Shown: positions 11,725 to 23,250 of the stretch, in pieces
Layout: each line of letters starts with the position of its first letter
Position numbering within the stretch: position 1 is the stretch's first letter
NCBI GenBank assembly: GCA_004352715.1
Contig: SCFE01000047.1
Location: forward strand, 1,935,841 to 1,999,840
Source of the DNA: Hofstenia miamia
Lineage: Eukaryota; Xenacoelomorpha; Acoela
Direction of reading: 5' to 3'
DNA length: 64,000 bases
Translations under genes and position numbers: made by a program
Notes under the pieces: generated by a model
Database searches by the model: none
What the model saw: the letters and a program-made list of their open reading frames with translations, nothing else
Told to the model about the DNA's origin: nothing

Positions 11725-13239
11725 ATGCCGAGAACGTACAAACCAAAGGCAGGAGCAAGAAAGTACACCGTGGGACAGGATGAAGTGCGGAAAGCATTCG
11801 CTGACATTCAAAACGGGCTCAGTGAAAGAGCAGCATGCGAAAAGCACAACATCAGCCGCACTAAACTGAGAAATTTCAAAAAAATGCGGATCGGCGAGCA
11901 ACAATTTCGACTGCCAGGTGGGCAGACCGTCCTGTCAGCTCTCCAGGAGCAAGCTATCGTCGATCATCTTCTGAAAGTGTCTGAGTGGGGCTTTCCCTTT
12001 GACATGATGGATTTAAGGATGTGCGTCAAACGCCTCCTTGATAAGGATGGTGTTGATGTGTCGAAATTCAACGATAACCTTCCAGGAGAGGACTGGGCAT
12101 CAGGGTTTATGCGCCGTCACAAACAACAAATCACAAACCGAATGTGCCAAAACATTTCAAAAAAACGTGCCGGAGTTGGTAGAGAAAGTGTTAGTGACTA
12201 TTTCGATGAACTGGCGAAAACACTTGATGGCGTGCCCCAAGAGAATATAATAAATTACGACGAAACCAACCTCACAGATGATCCTGGGCGCAAAAAACTA
12301 ATCTTCAAACGGGGATCAAGGTATCCCGTGAGGATTCTCAACTCCTCAAAAAGCTCTACAAGCCTTATGCTTGCCGGGACAGCAAGTGGAACAGTGCTTC
12401 CTCTGTACGTGGTGTACAAGAGTGAGCACATGTGGGATACATGGCGGGAAGGTGGGCCAGCTCGAACAAGGTACAACCGCTCTAAATCGGGGTGGTTTGA
12501 TCACATTTGTTTCTTTGACTGGTTTAATACAGTCGCACTGCCTTATTGCAAACGGTTGGAAGGCAAGAAGGTACTAATCGGTGACAACCTGTCATCACAC
12601 TTTAGCAACCAAATTTTGCAGGAGTGTGAAAGAAACAACATCGCATTTGTGTGTATGCCCCCAAACAGTACCCACCTCTGCCAACCGCTTGATGTTGCAT
12701 TCTTTGCACCAATGAAGAAGAAGTGGAGACAAATACTGACCAACTGGAAACAATCGGAACGAAAAACTGCAGGCACTGTGCCAAAAGATATGTTCCCTCG
12801 GCTGTTGAAAAAACTTATGAGTGAACTTGGTGATCATCAAAGAGAAAATCTCATAGCCGGCTTCCGCAAGTGTGGAATTCACCCTTTGGACCCATCTCCA
12901 GTCCTCAACCGCCTACCTAGAAGTGCAGAGGAAGCTGCTGCTGAGACTGACACTGTGAACTCTTCTGTGTCAGAGGTGTTCATTGATCATCTAAATAGCT
13001 TTCGCCATGGTGAGCAGGGACCGTCACTGAGAAGTCGTCGCAGACGTGTCAACGTAGTTCCTGGCCGCAGTGTTGCAGCACCAGAGGAGGAAGCCCAGGC
13101 AGCAGAACCAGCTGCAGCAGCAGAAACCCACTCTCAGTCTGAATCTTCCTCATCAGACACTAGCGATACAGAAAGTTCAGATGATGAAATTGCAGAAAAC
13201 ACACAGAGAAACATTTTTGACGATTTTGAAGATCTGTGA
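11725..13239 (+). CDS. pogo/Tigger-family transposase, intact
   Basis: Catalyses cut-and-paste transposition of the surrounding element. The 504 residues show an N-terminal CENP-B/psq-like helix-turn-helix (about residues 18-52), then a second CENP-B-type DNA-binding region (about 70-135, including the GEDWASGFMRRH signature). A DDE endonuclease core follows, with D179 (NYDET), D287 (IGDNLS) and D323 (QPLDV); 35 residues separate the last two Asp, a DD35D spacing within the pogo group. The acidic, serine-rich tail (about 465-504) is typical of nuclear proteins of this family. The ATG at 11725 follows a short C-rich leader and starts just upstream of the DNA-binding domain. No stops or frameshifts were seen. 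Confidence 0.93.
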   Translation: MPRTYKPKAGARKYTVGQDEVRKAFADIQNGLSERAACEKHNISRTKLRNFKKMRIGEQQFRLPGGQTVLSALQEQAIVDHLLKVSEWGFPFDMMDLRMCVKRLLDKDGVDVSKFNDNLPGEDWASGFMRRHKQQITNRMCQNISKKRAGVGRESVSDYFDELAKTLDGVPQENIINYDETNLTDDPGRKKLIFKRGSRYPVRILNSSKSSTSLMLAGTASGTVLPLYVVYKSEHMWDTWREGGPARTRYNRSKSGWFDHICFFDWFNTVALPYCKRLEGKKVLIGDNLSSHFSNQILQECERNNIAFVCMPPNSTHLCQPLDVAFFAPMKKKWRQILTNWKQSERKTAGTVPKDMFPRLLKKLMSELGDHQRENLIAGFRKCGIHPLDPSPVLNRLPRSAEEAAAETDTVNSSVSEVFIDHLNSFRHGEQGPSLRSRRRRVNVVPGRSVAAPEEEAQAAEPAAAAETHSQSESSSSDTSDTESSDDEIAENTQRNIFDDFEDL

Positions 13240-13396
13240 CTTATTAATGTTCTAAAGAAACTTTATGCAATGACTGTAGTTTCCAGTTACCGGTATCATT
13301 TTTAATTCATGTTATATTTGAAAATTAAACAATGATGAGTCCTTTACTTTGCTGTTGTTATAAAGAAGCTAATTGTTGTGCAGATTAAAAAAAAAA

Positions 13397-13417
13397 GGGT
13401 GTGGGGGTGGGGTGGGG
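13397..13417 (+). other. G-quadruplex-like G-run cluster
   Basis: Four runs of three to five G separated by one to three bases follow an A run, in the 3' untranslated part of the pogo element. The spacing fits the usual G-quadruplex motif; function is not implied. Confidence 0.5.
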
Positions 13418-13531
13418 AGCTTTGCATGGGTAATTTACAGCTTGTTACGTCACTGGGAACTCCTGCATATATGGTAAATAACAAAATATATGTACCAGTA
13501 ATTGTGCATGAGAGTTGAGAGCATAAAAAAT

Positions 13532-13808
13532 GTGGTTTTAGTCACCCCAGTATAGGGTTTACTAAGCCCAGGCTAATTTTTAGTAGTGTTATATAGTGTG
13601 GTATTTAGTCACCCCATACCGGGGTGACTAAGACCACGCCCCTAAAAGCCTCCCAATTCTTAAAAAATGAGTCCAGTTGTACAAAACACTCACTGATTTG
13701 GTAGAATGCACCCATCCCCCTAATATGAAACAAAAAAAATTAGACAATGTTTGCATTTCAAAACATTGTTACATGATGTGTCTCAAAACGTGGTCTTAGT
13801 CACCCCGG
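13532..13808. repeat. Right cluster of the 19-bp pogo subterminal motif (four copies)
   Basis: Copies or near copies of GTGGTCTTAGTCACCCCGG occur at 13532-13550 (variant), 13598-13616 (variant) and 13790-13808 (exact, inside the terminal repeat), with one forward copy at 13619-13637. Together with the left cluster, each end holds four sites in mixed orientation. Confidence 0.85.
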
Positions 13809-14020
13809 TTTACGGTACTTAAAAATAAGACCACTTTGGAAGGCCCGGGATTTCTCTCGATGCCGGATATTAGGAACTACATTGTTGTGAACTTTACGTC
13901 AAATTGAGGCTACGTTAAAGTGAGACCTTCGCATGTACTAAATGGGCAAGCGACTAAGCAAAAAACTACGTTATTGAAGTTTACGTTAAAGTGAGAGGAC
14001 GCTAAACAGAGGCGCGAGTA

Positions 14021-15116
14021 TAATAAATAAAACACTTTAAAACATCAAAAAATGAAAATATTATAACAAGGTTTCGGAAATATTTTCTTTTACCACTACA
14101 GATAGCGCAAAGCTTTTTTATGAAGAAGCAATCTTATAGAAAAGTAATGATAGATTGAAGAAAGATTGTATGGGATTATGGAAAAACAGTATAAGATAAA
14201 GAGTAACAAGGGATCAACAGTGAATTTATTCAACAAAAATTCACAACTTTAGAAAAGGTAAAGATGCTTAAGTTGCAAAACCTCAAGTTTGTATATGCAT
14301 GCGGTTGTTATCTATAGAGGCTTACATTTAAATGATAAAATTGCCTTTCCGCTCTTTATTACAATACTGAATTTCACACTAATATTAAACCCCAATCGAT
14401 TGTATTACTTTTGAACAGGATACGCATGTTTGCTTATAAAACATTTTATAAATGAATAAAAAGGTTGAATCATTACATTTTAAAACGTTTTATATATGTT
14501 ATTAGAAAGCAAATGACATAAAATAGCACATGCCGAAATTTTCGTTATTGCTCTAATTGGTCACTGAAGCTAATGTTGCAGGTGAAAGTTACAAAAAAGC
14601 TTGAAAATCTAAGGGTCAAGGAAATTTCAAGTTATCATGTTATAATATAATTAATTGATTTTAACTACTGACAGATATATTTTATAGGCACTTAGACCTG
14701 GCAGATTGTGAGAACAGATATCAAATGAACAGTAAATCAGCATTATCAATCTATTTCATTGAATATTGGACCCGTATTTATACAATTTCGATTCTAACTA
14801 AGAAAACCTAGCAAAAGCTAGTAATATGGTTTTAGAAGACCTCTATAAACTTGTGGCTTAATTGTTTTTAACGCACGCCTAAAGTAATTATTTTTATTGA
14901 CAATTTTAAAATTACCAATTTCGGCGTTTCCTAAGCAATCCCTAATTACAAAAATAGAAAATTTGTTCAAAAACCGTGTAAAATTTCTCGTCTAACAAAT
15001 TTTAACCAATATAGGTAAACGGATGCAGTCCGAGATAAATAACTAATTGTCTCTGGCAATTCTGAATCAATGCAATGCATCAGTCTAGTGTGATGAATTA
15101 AACCAATGGTCACCAA
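14021..15116. other. Non-coding AT-rich stretch
   Basis: No gene or element recognised between the outer Tigger-like terminus and the Helitron start. Confidence 0.55.
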
Positions 15117-16027
15117 TCTATAACTATAAAATTGAATTGTCGTCTGTATGTGCGCTATGCACGCCTAAACTACTGGGCGGATTGTCACCAAACTTTGCAT
15201 GGTGACTCCCTATCACCCTGGGAAGGTTTTAGGGGGGTCAAAATGGGGGTCCCAGGGGGGGTTCCGGGGGGGTCATTTTTTGCGATTTTCACTGTTATTA
15301 ACTGCAATTTGCCACCAAACTTTACATAGGAACTCACTTTCACAGTGGGATTTTTGGGGGGTCAAAATGGGGGTCCCGGGGGGAGGGGGGCTTAGTAGGT
15401 CGGGTCAAAATGGTTATTTTTTCTATGAAGTAAGTATTTTAGTTTCCAAAGGACTTCCTTACTCTTTGAATAAAAATCCTAAACTGATAGTTAATTTTTT
15501 GATGATAGATCTTTTATATATCAGGTCTTTTATAGGTGCACCAAAATTTAGGTTAGTGAGTCATACTTCAAAAAACGTTTTTTAAAACATATAAAAGGAC
15601 AAAAAACNGATTCCATCAGACACACCATTTGAATTCAAGAGACTTCAATTTCCAGTGAAATTAAGCTTTGCTATGTCCATTAACAAATCTCAAGGACAAT
15701 CACTGAGAGTTGTTGGCCTAAATCTTCTAGCACCATGTTTTTCTCATGGACAGCTATATGTTGGATGCTCAAGAGTTGGATCTTCGAAGAATTTATTTAT
15801 ATGTACCCCATTGAAGGATCACACAGAAAATATTGTTTATCAGGAAGCACTTCAGAATTAATATTTGTTTAAAGTATGCTGTCTTTAAGAATAACATGCA
15901 TCAATGCCTTATAAACTTAAGCTGTATGCATAACATGTGACTTTAATTAGAATAAATATCTTTACTAAAACATATTATCGTCTTTTACTTTTCAAATACC
16001 CCGGGCAACGCCGGGTACCCCTGCTAG
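15117..16027 (+). mobile_element. Truncated Helitron
   Basis: The 5' end is TCTATAACTATAAAA at 15117, preceded by A. The 3' end is CTAG at 16024-16027, preceded about 8 bases upstream by a GC hairpin (16000-16015, CCCGG...CCGGG) and followed by T. TC at the start, hairpin plus CTAG at the end, and A/T flanks with no target duplication define Helitrons, which move by rolling-circle replication. The 5' part holds two diverged copies of a G-rich block (about 15185-15275 and 15310-15395). Only the tail of the helicase remains, so the copy is not autonomous. Confidence 0.88.
15611..15861 (+). pseudogene. Helitron Rep/helicase, C-terminal end of the Pif1-like helicase
   Basis: The frame reads IPSDTPFEFKRLQFPVKLSF, then AMSINKSQGQSLRVVGLNL and SHGQLYVGCSRVGSSKNLF, ending at 15861. 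INKSQGQ and YV.CSR are late conserved motifs of the Pif1-family helicase domain of Helitron proteins. Everything upstream (Rep nuclease and most of the helicase) is missing. The frame begins just after a single N at 15608, so the true 5' limit may be an assembly join. Confidence 0.88.
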
Positions 16028-16402
16028 TATTTAATAAAAAAAACTTCAAATAAAATTTACTAAAATTTAAATATACAAATTCTGATAAAAATGCCATTAA
16101 CAAAATATAAATTATACGAACGGAAAAGACTCTATGCGTTTTCAACTGCGGACCAATTATTTGAGTCCATTTTGGAATCCATTTTGAGTTGTCCCGTCCA
16201 TGAAACTTTCGCAGCAATGTTAACGAAAATGCTCCAAAATTTTAAAAAATATAAGCAGTTTAAACGAATTACTTAAAAATTTAAAAGATGCCAATTATAA
16301 CATTTTATAAGCGACACAAGACATGACTTGACTCTGATTGTGTTTAGACCTGAACGCAAAATTGCTAACAGTTTAGTTTACGTAATTAGCTTACAATTAC
16401 AT
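16028..16402. other. Non-coding stretch
   Basis: No recognisable gene or repeat. Confidence 0.5.
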
Positions 16403-16672
16403 TTAAAACGGTATTGGGACATACTTAGTAGATCGGTTAGACATTAGTTTCGCATTTGCTTGCAATTTAGCCAAGAGTTCAGTAAACCGACCTGTAGCAA
16501 GACTTTTCAATTTGCAATAATTAGAGGCTTTAGAAGACACTGTGTAATAGCCAATTTCTTGCTTGCTTGGAGCTACAAAATAAAACAACTTCGCATTACA
16601 TTTCTTCAGCAACTTCTGCTTCAATTGTTTCAAACGATGAACAGCACGACGCATTCTTTCAACACCAAAAGC
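16403..16672 (-). CDS. Possible terminal exon of an unrecognised gene
   Basis: On the minus strand, a pyrimidine-rich tract ending in CTTTTTAG abuts an open frame that starts AFGVERMRRAVHRLKQLKQK and runs to a stop at 16403, about 89 codons. The start of the exon is very basic (RMRRAVHRLKQLKQKLLKK) and could form an amphipathic helix. The rest (YFVAPSKQEIGYYTVSS and so on) matches no family I recognise. A good 3' splice site feeding an uninterrupted frame argues for a real last exon, of a host gene or an uncharacterised element. No upstream exon was identified. Confidence 0.4.
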   Translation of the reverse strand, partial: AFGVERMRRAVHRLKQLKQKLLKKCNAKLFYFVAPSKQEIGYYTVSSKASNYCKLKSLATGRFTELLAKLQANAKLMSNRSTKYVPIPF

Positions 16673-19600
16673 CTAAAAAGAAAAATAAGACTAAGTTATC
16701 ATTTCAAACACAATTATTCTCCAAAGATCCGATTTAACATTATAGTTTAAATTAACATTAATTAAAAACATAAAAATATGGGGTTTTTCATCCATCTTTT
16801 AGTCTCCATGCAAACAAAACTTCTCGATACTACAGGAAAATCTGCCAAGATTTTGGGGATTTGGCTTTGATCTGGGGATCTAGGATTTTCTTGATTTTGA
16901 TGGAAATTTTGCTGTCTATTCTTCAAAAAATAATAATTTTATGTTGCATTATAGTACAAAATTATAGATGCAAAATTTGGCAACATTTTATTGTAATATT
17001 GCTTAAACTTCATGACAAACTACTTTCCTACCACATTGTGTCTGTATTGTGCGAATTTTTTCAGGCAAATTCCATCAAAATAGAACAAAACATTGCATTA
17101 AAAATAGACTGTAAGAGATCGTTTATTTGTCCAACAGTCCATAACAAAAAATGCTTCAGATTGCCTGAACTGGCAGCCAGGTAAATCACTAAAAAGGAAC
17201 TTAAAGGTGGAACCTTTATAAGCGATATGAAGCAAGGATCCAACCTCGAAAAGCGGGAATGTAGCTATTATTGATGCTACAAATACAGAGGAAGAAAAAA
17301 TGGATAAATTAAATATGGGAAGTAATGTTTTACTTTTTTGTTAGTTTTTATATATCTTGGAAATGAATGAAGACAAAGATCTTTTACAAAAAAATGTCTG
17401 ATAGAACATGCAGAAAAATAGAGAATTTGCGATTCGAATTAACTGTGATCAGGTGGATCCTTATGTTCAATTTACAAATTGAAATTGTTCATAAATACAA
17501 ATTTTTACGAATAATTTTACATACATTTTCTAATTGGAGCCCATTTCGACAAGCTCTACAGATTAATTAGAAGAAATGGACAAATCAATGAATTTATTAA
17601 CCTATAAAAACAAGAAGTGGCATTTGATATTGATTTGAGCCTTCGATTGTGTGCTATCTGTATCTGCTGCGTAAATCAAACCTCAATGATTCCGCGAAAT
17701 TGAGTAAAAGCAAAGATATGGTTGCTAAAAGAGAACGTATAAACAGTGCTGATTTAGCAACAAGTATTCAAAAAGCAAAGAATTAATCAAAATGACGACG
17801 GAGGATATCGTTGGAAAAGGCCTAGATGGTCGTAAAGAGGGTATTTCAACCAGCATTGATGTGGATCCTTGGTTATCTTCTAGAAGACATCTATTCATAG
17901 GTCGATTGTCAAACACTCTGTACTATGAATTTTGAAAATCTTCCTAATTATGTTATACCATAGCTATTTTTTCCGTTTCATATTATATTGTTTTTGATAA
18001 ATTATTAATGTCCAGTGTGTATATTAAACACTAACTAAAACGGATCAAATTTTGGGTATTTATGAATTCAGTGGTGATATTTCATTATTCGAGTAGTTTT
18101 GTTAACCTTTCGCGTTTTTTATTTATGACTTTATCACTGCGATCTGATAGCAGCAGATGACTGATTGGTTATACTATAAAAAGAACTAAAGGAAAGTAAT
18201 TGGCGACTCTACGAGATGTTCTAAAATTGTATTGTTTCTATTATATACAAAACAAAATGACAATTTTCAAAAGTATTGAAGCAATTAAGACCGTAGAAGT
18301 TTTGGATAAGGACCGCATACATATGATATATTTAAATAACGTCATCACAAAGCTCAATTCTATGCTTAAGGAATACATCAAACTAAAAAAATAATCAAAG
18401 AGATTAAAAAAGCCAAGATCATTGAACAACGTTCACAGATTGTAAATTGAACAAGTTATTTGAATGAGGATGTTTTGACATTGGTTAAGATAGAGAATGA
18501 TAGTGTTGGTGATTGACCAGAGGACGACGCGAGCAATGATTATAGGTGTTGTTAATAAGTAGTTTACCCTTACAGAAAAATGGTGTATCACACGCCAAGA
18601 AATATAAAAAAAGTAAAAGAATTGTAATTATTACACACGTAATAGTATATCGAATTATATTGACATAACAGCAGAACAAATAATATACGATAGTGATGCC
18701 ATTGGTGAAAGTTCCAATTCTGATATAGGACATGATCTAGATTTTGTTTGAGAGATTAAAAAAACCAACAATTGAAGATATTAATTGTGAATGAAGATGA
18801 TAATGGTTTTATTTCATTAAAGCTGCCAAGACAATTGATGAAACGTGAGGGTATCTTACAGATTGCAGATAAGTTGATATGTCTAAACGTGATTTTTTGT
18901 GTGTCCTTAGTTCTGTGATAAAAGAGTCCAACGATTCTCAAGAACAATTCGACTTAATTCTTATCAACAATCTTACGCAATCGAGAGAAGAAACGGTTTG
19001 TTTTTGCAGCTGAAATTTCTGCGTAATGACCTTGTCAACAGTATTTTCACTCTCAATTACATTAATTTCTACTATATTAGAGTGCTGCCCAGATTGCTTG
19101 TTAAACGCAGTAGAATAGCAAAAACCGATTTATTCCCTTGTTGATTAGTTCACTGAACCAGTTTGGGATAATTTAATGTCAATAAGTACTTGCTTAGTTA
19201 CTAGCAGAGGTGCTAAAAAATTAAGTTTCTCAAAACTAAGTAAGGAAATACGTGGACTAAACTAACTTATTACATGTACCAGCTACACTTACTTTGTACC
19301 TCTTATTAATAAAAAATTTGATAAAATTGTAGATTTTGTACATTTTAAGTCAATTTTTGTTTTTAAATTAATGAACACGTATTTTTAATAATTATTACTT
19401 CAAAATTTCTATTAAGGTTGTGAAGTGAATGAATTGCATTTGCATTGAATGTATTTCAGGCTTTTTCTTTGGAAAATTGAGGTTAATGGAGAGTTAACGT
19501 TTTTCGTTTAATACTTTGTAAATTTAGAATGCAGAACGATTTCAGTTACGCATATTTTATCTATGAAAAAGCGCAGAATGAATCAGTGAATCACTCACAC

Positions 19601-19698
19601 GAATACAATTTATCGAATTCAGTTTGCCCTGTTGATCTAAGCGAATACAATGAAATCAACATGATTTCATTTGATATATGTGTGTGGACAGTATTTAA
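16673..19698. other. About 3 kb without recognisable genes
   Basis: Short frames occur (for example 16861-17184 plus, 18200-18394 plus, and a plus-strand reading around 18880-19000), but none matches a family I know and all lie in AT-rich DNA. The stretch 17590-18990 has a high density of Lys/Asp-rich broken frames and may be a strongly decayed element. Confidence 0.45.
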
Positions 19699-19870
19699 CC
19701 CAAGTAACAAAATTTGGTTTATTAAGCCATGGCCAACTTAATATATACATATACATATATTGGCCATGATTAAGCGTATTTTTGCGTTTTGCTTACTGAA
19801 AGCGGTTAAATTGCTTTCTTAACGCAAGAATTACGCAATTTATCTTTCCGTGCGCCACCTATTGTCTGAA
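19699..19870 (+). repeat. CCCAAGTAAC-ended repeat, copy 1
   Basis: It starts with CCCAAGTAAC at 19699-19708. A stretch rich in GCGTTTT / TTAACGC words follows, up to about 19850. Related ends are at 24158, 45745 (inverted) and 56254. Confidence 0.45.
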
Positions 19871-19960
19871 TATTATAAAACGCACTATATCTATTAAATG
19901 AAACTGTTTTGAATTTACTGATTTATTCAACTATGCATTCTATTAGTTATTGTTACTAGA

Positions 19961-20800
19961 CATGGGCGCCGGCAAGGGAGGACACTTGCCCCTTGGAAAA
20001 TAAGAATTTTATATTATTATTTATACAGTAAGTGTTAAAAGGCAGATTTAAATTTGTTATGAAGTTAACTATTTATTATATATTTAACATTAATAAATTT
20101 CTAATAAAATATGTATGATATATACAAATTATGTCAATCAAAACAATCATAATTTTGCAATGCAACAAAATACAAAAATTTTGTTGCATCATGCATGCTT
20201 TGGCTGAATCATTTCATGTTATTTCATGGTCACGAAATTCGAATTGATGACATTTCGTCTTTACCTCTGGCTTGACGCAATAGGCATTCGGTACTGTAAA
20301 TCAGTTCGCTTTTGAGATTTGACCACCGCTTTTTTAATCGAGATTGTCTAAGACAGGTTCATCGTAACAACTTACCAACAAGTGATGCTGAAAAATATTT
20401 CCGCATTTGTGTACATGTTCCATGTTTTGATTCTTTAATTCGCTTCAAGCTTGATTCTCTAGACAACAGCGCACAAATATGAAAAATGAGCCGTGATAAC
20501 TACATAGAAAAAATGTTGTCTGTCAACCAAATGCATAAGATTGACAACTTTGAGGTTAATGCATTAAGCTGGTATGACTACTGGGCTACATCATCAGAAA
20601 AATGTAATGATGAATTTGCTGCACTGTTGCCACGTACAAAGTTTTATCCCGCTGTTCGCGATGCCTTCCTTGTACTTTTGACTTTGCCAGCAACTACGTG
20701 TACAGTTAAAAGATCTTTTAGTACACTACGACGAGTGTAACCTGGATAAGTGTACATCGGGACATGATAAACATGAACAAAAAAAGTTTATGGAAAAAGT
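19961..20800 (+). mobile_element. hAT element relic
   Basis: The putative left terminus CATGGGCGCCGGCAAGGG at 19961 resembles CAGTGGCGGCGCC-type hAT ends. About 400 bp downstream the C-terminal part of a hAT transposase is readable. No matching right terminus or 8-bp duplication was located, so the right limit is only the end of recognisable coding. Confidence 0.55.
20330..20740 (+). pseudogene. hAT transposase, C-terminal dimerisation region
   Basis: The reading RQVHRNNLPTSDAEKYFRIC leads to HVPCFDSLIRFKL. After an in-frame stop it continues with WYDYWATSS and AALLPRTKFYPAVRDAF, then VLLTLPATTCTVKRSFSTLR. The last segment is the hAT C-terminal dimerisation motif (YP....L..LLTLP.ST..VERSFS.L), with VKRSFS in place of VERSFS. 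It resembles the ZMYM/THAP12-like (52-kDa repressor) hAT group of animals. It is stopped at 20740 and lacks the N-terminal zinc finger and catalytic Asp residues. Confidence 0.8.
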
Positions 20801-21239
20801 CGTTGACAAATACGGAAGTGATTAATGTAGACTGCAATTTTTTTCAAATAATTGTTTGACTTTAAAATTAATTAATACATTGACTTATCTTCTCCTGAAA
20901 TCTTATACTTAACATATTTAGTAACGCATGTTCACAAAATTGAAAATATACTTTCTAAGTTTCTACTATCACCATAATGATTTTATGTGTATAGGTACCA
21001 TGGTCGGTAAAAAGTGAATGTAGGTTTTTACTGATTGAAAGTATGTTGAAGAATGTATTGTTTGAATTGTATAATCAGTATATTACTGCAAAATGACGTG
21101 CCTCAATGTTCTTATGAAATGCAATTACAAATAAGACCACATTATATTTGAACTTATATTTTTCCATATGGCAAGTGTAAAGCAATATTTGTCCGTTTGA
21201 TCCAGAGGTTACAAAGAATAAAAAAGAAAATAAAACAAA
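20801..21239. other. Non-coding stretch
   Basis: Nothing recognised. Confidence 0.5.
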
Positions 21240-21671
21240 AAGCCAAGACAAACCAGGAATATTAATCCTTCAAAAAGAGCTTTAATCATAAAAACAGGTT
21301 ACAAAATTGAAGCAGGCTGTAAAAAAGTTAAATACTCTAAAATTGCACAAATATGTAAATGTTCTTATAGAAGTGCAAAAATGTGGTGGGAAAGAAGAAG
21401 AGAATTTGAAAGCACTGGTCAGTTACAACATAAAAGCAGATCAGGTAGACCAACACATTCTAGTTTCAAAAAAACTGCAAAGGTCAACAATACTATTGAA
21501 CTTTGTGAAGATCTTGAAAAGGCTTTTCCTCAAGGTGATGCAGCGAATGAATTAAATTGTTGTATTAAAACATTATATAATCATACTCATCCAAAATGCA
21601 ATCTACAAAAGAAGCCAATCACAATGATACTACATATAAGAAAAGAGTCGATTATTGCAAAAATGTATTAA
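21240..21671 (+). pseudogene. Tc1/mariner-like transposase, N-terminal DNA-binding part
   Basis: Translation gives KIAQICKCSYRSAKMWWERR, then REFESTGQLQHKSRSGRPTH. This is the helix-turn-helix plus GRPR-type linker at the start of Tc1/mariner transposases. The frame (stop at 21671) continues with NELNCCIKTLYNHTHPKCNL and is then lost. No DDE core follows, so this is a 3'-truncated relic. The family is inferred from the N-terminus only. Confidence 0.6.
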
Positions 21672-21679
21672 CTAAAACT

Positions 21680-22599
21680 GGTAAATTAGAAAATTTTTTA
21701 ATGATGTCACGCATATTGATCACAAACAGGTTCATATTAATGGCTTAAATCGAAGTCATCAAAGACAATGTCGTCGCATAAAAAGTACGAAACCTATCGA
21801 ATTGAGAAGGATGGAGCACATCAGTAACTAAAATTGATTAAATCATGCTTCCAGTGCTTAGCTGATATTTATGTAAAATAATACTTTGCGATAAATTATC
21901 GATGTTTCTTAAATATCGCTTGTTTACCAAAGTTTAAAACAATAATGGCTTTTATTGCTTACGTGGATTTAGTAGACACTATCAACGACTGTTCCAATAA
22001 CATGTGCAAATTCTAAATGTTTTTCTCTCTTACTATTTTACTCTATTAGTTTAGTTTTCTTTTGCATATGCCAATTAATCCTGAAATCTGAAGAATAAGG
22101 TGTAGTGTACAATCGAATCGTAATGTGCATAATGAAGGGGTCAATTTGCACTCATCAAGTGCTCCTGCAGATTTCCTAGTATTATAAGCTATATCGATTA
22201 AATATATACCGCGTGTTACCGCATGCTAAGAATTTGGTTAATTATGAAAAGTTATCAGTCTAAATTATACATTTTTTTAAAATTTTTATACATTTTATTG
22301 TCATTCTCATCGATTTTTACCTCTTGATATTATTTATTTCTTACGCGTGCTTGCGCCTGGCGCTATTCTGCCTCTTCACCAAATGGGGGAATTTGAAACA
22401 AATAAAAATTGTCAAGGTTCCATGTAAACAGTTTTGTGTAAAACGAAAGCTAGTAATGAATTATTGAAATTAATTTTTAAGATTATTGCATTTTCAAAAT
22501 ACCTTTTAAGGTGAATTTGTTTTGAGTATATTTTTGGTTAGTATTTTACCAGTTTGAATAGAAATTCCACTCGATATTTCTAAAACGTCAAATAGTGAA
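21680..22599. other. Non-coding stretch
   Basis: No gene recognised. Confidence 0.5.
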
Positions 22600-23250
22600 A
22601 TCCTAAGCTTCTCAGATACGTGCAATCAATTAAGAGAATGATGTATTGCTGAACAAATTCCAAACCCATCAGTAAAAAAGTTGCTGGCAATCAAAGCCAT
22701 TGATTCCTGTAATTCCAACTGATCCGAGATCTTTTTTGAATACAAATAGAAATAAAGTGATTTCAATAAAATGCGGAATGCAAAATATGTTTATCTTGGA
22801 GTGAAGGCATCATTTCAACAATTCAGCTTGTATTCTACGTTTGATGAATCTCGTAACATCAATGTGTGCATCAACATTGATGATTTGACGATTTTTAAAA
22901 GCTCTGCAATTTCATTCTGGCCAATTTTAATGAGAATTCTCAATGGTAAAAGTGACGTGTTATTTGCACTGTACAGTGGACGTCAAAAACCGGATTTAGA
23001 AACATTTTTATCTCCTTTAATTGAAAAGCTCGATTACTTGAATCAACATGGTTTGCTTATTAATGGAGAAATTCTTGAATTGTGTTAATTTCATAATTTG
23101 TAATACTCCAGCGCAAAGTTTCCTTAAGAAAACAAAGACCCACAATGGCTTTTTTTCGTGCCAATATTGCGAGACGTAAGAGACATTTCGAAACTCTATG
23201 TCTTTTCCTCATCTTGCGATTTGACAGATTCTTATGGAATCGCGATAACA
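22600..23250 (+). pseudogene. CACTA/EnSpm- or KDZ-like transposase, decayed copy 1
   Basis: Signature segments appear in order: a reading with LREXCIAEQIPNPSVKKLLA near 22630, then a 105-codon frame (22771-23088) with NVCINIDDLTIFKSSAISFW and LMRILNGKSDVLFALYSGRQ. After a frame shift come TPAQSFLKKTKTHNGFFSCQ and YCET near 23105-23170. The order NIDGLPLFKSS / FWPIL / G..KP...FL / HNG.F.C..C defines a large animal transposase family whose WPIL...G.KP..D block resembles plant CACTA Transposase_21. Stops and shifts make it non-functional. The same family occurs at 37.0-38.96 kb. The superfamily name is my inference. Confidence 0.75.

Larger units (their letters stand above)
10978..13815 (+). mobile_element. 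Inner, apparently complete pogo/Tigger-type transposon
   Basis: The 26-bp terminal inverted repeats, 10978-11003 and 13790-13815, differ at one base. Both are flanked by TA (10976-10977 and 13816-13817), the duplication made by IS630-Tc1-mariner and pogo elements. The element is 2,838 bp and encodes one uninterrupted transposase (11725-13239). Its coding region is markedly GC-richer than the surroundings. Near-identical ends, intact frame and complete catalytic triad suggest a young and possibly still active insertion. Confidence 0.88.
10695..14018. mobile_element. Outer Tigger-like element, split by the inner pogo element
   Basis: The left terminus (from 10695, CAGTCGCGCCTCGGATTAACG) follows a TA. 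The right terminus reads CTCGCGCCTCTGTTTAGCG inward from 14018 and is followed by TA at 14019-14020. Both ends carry further ACGTTAAA words (about 10750-10770 and 13910-13990). The ends resemble the widespread Tigger terminus CAGT.G..CCTCG.TTAAC. Without the inner insertion only about 490 bp remain, with no coding frame, so this is a non-autonomous element that served as target for the inner one. Confidence 0.7.

Noticed and set aside
15185-15395. G-rich Helitron block as a regulatory G-quadruplex
   Set aside because: G runs are part of a duplicated Helitron 5' segment; nothing in the sequence points to regulation.
17590-18990. Lys/Asp-rich broken frames as a retrotransposon gag
   Set aside because: No zinc knuckle, protease or RT motif could be found; frames are short and shifted.
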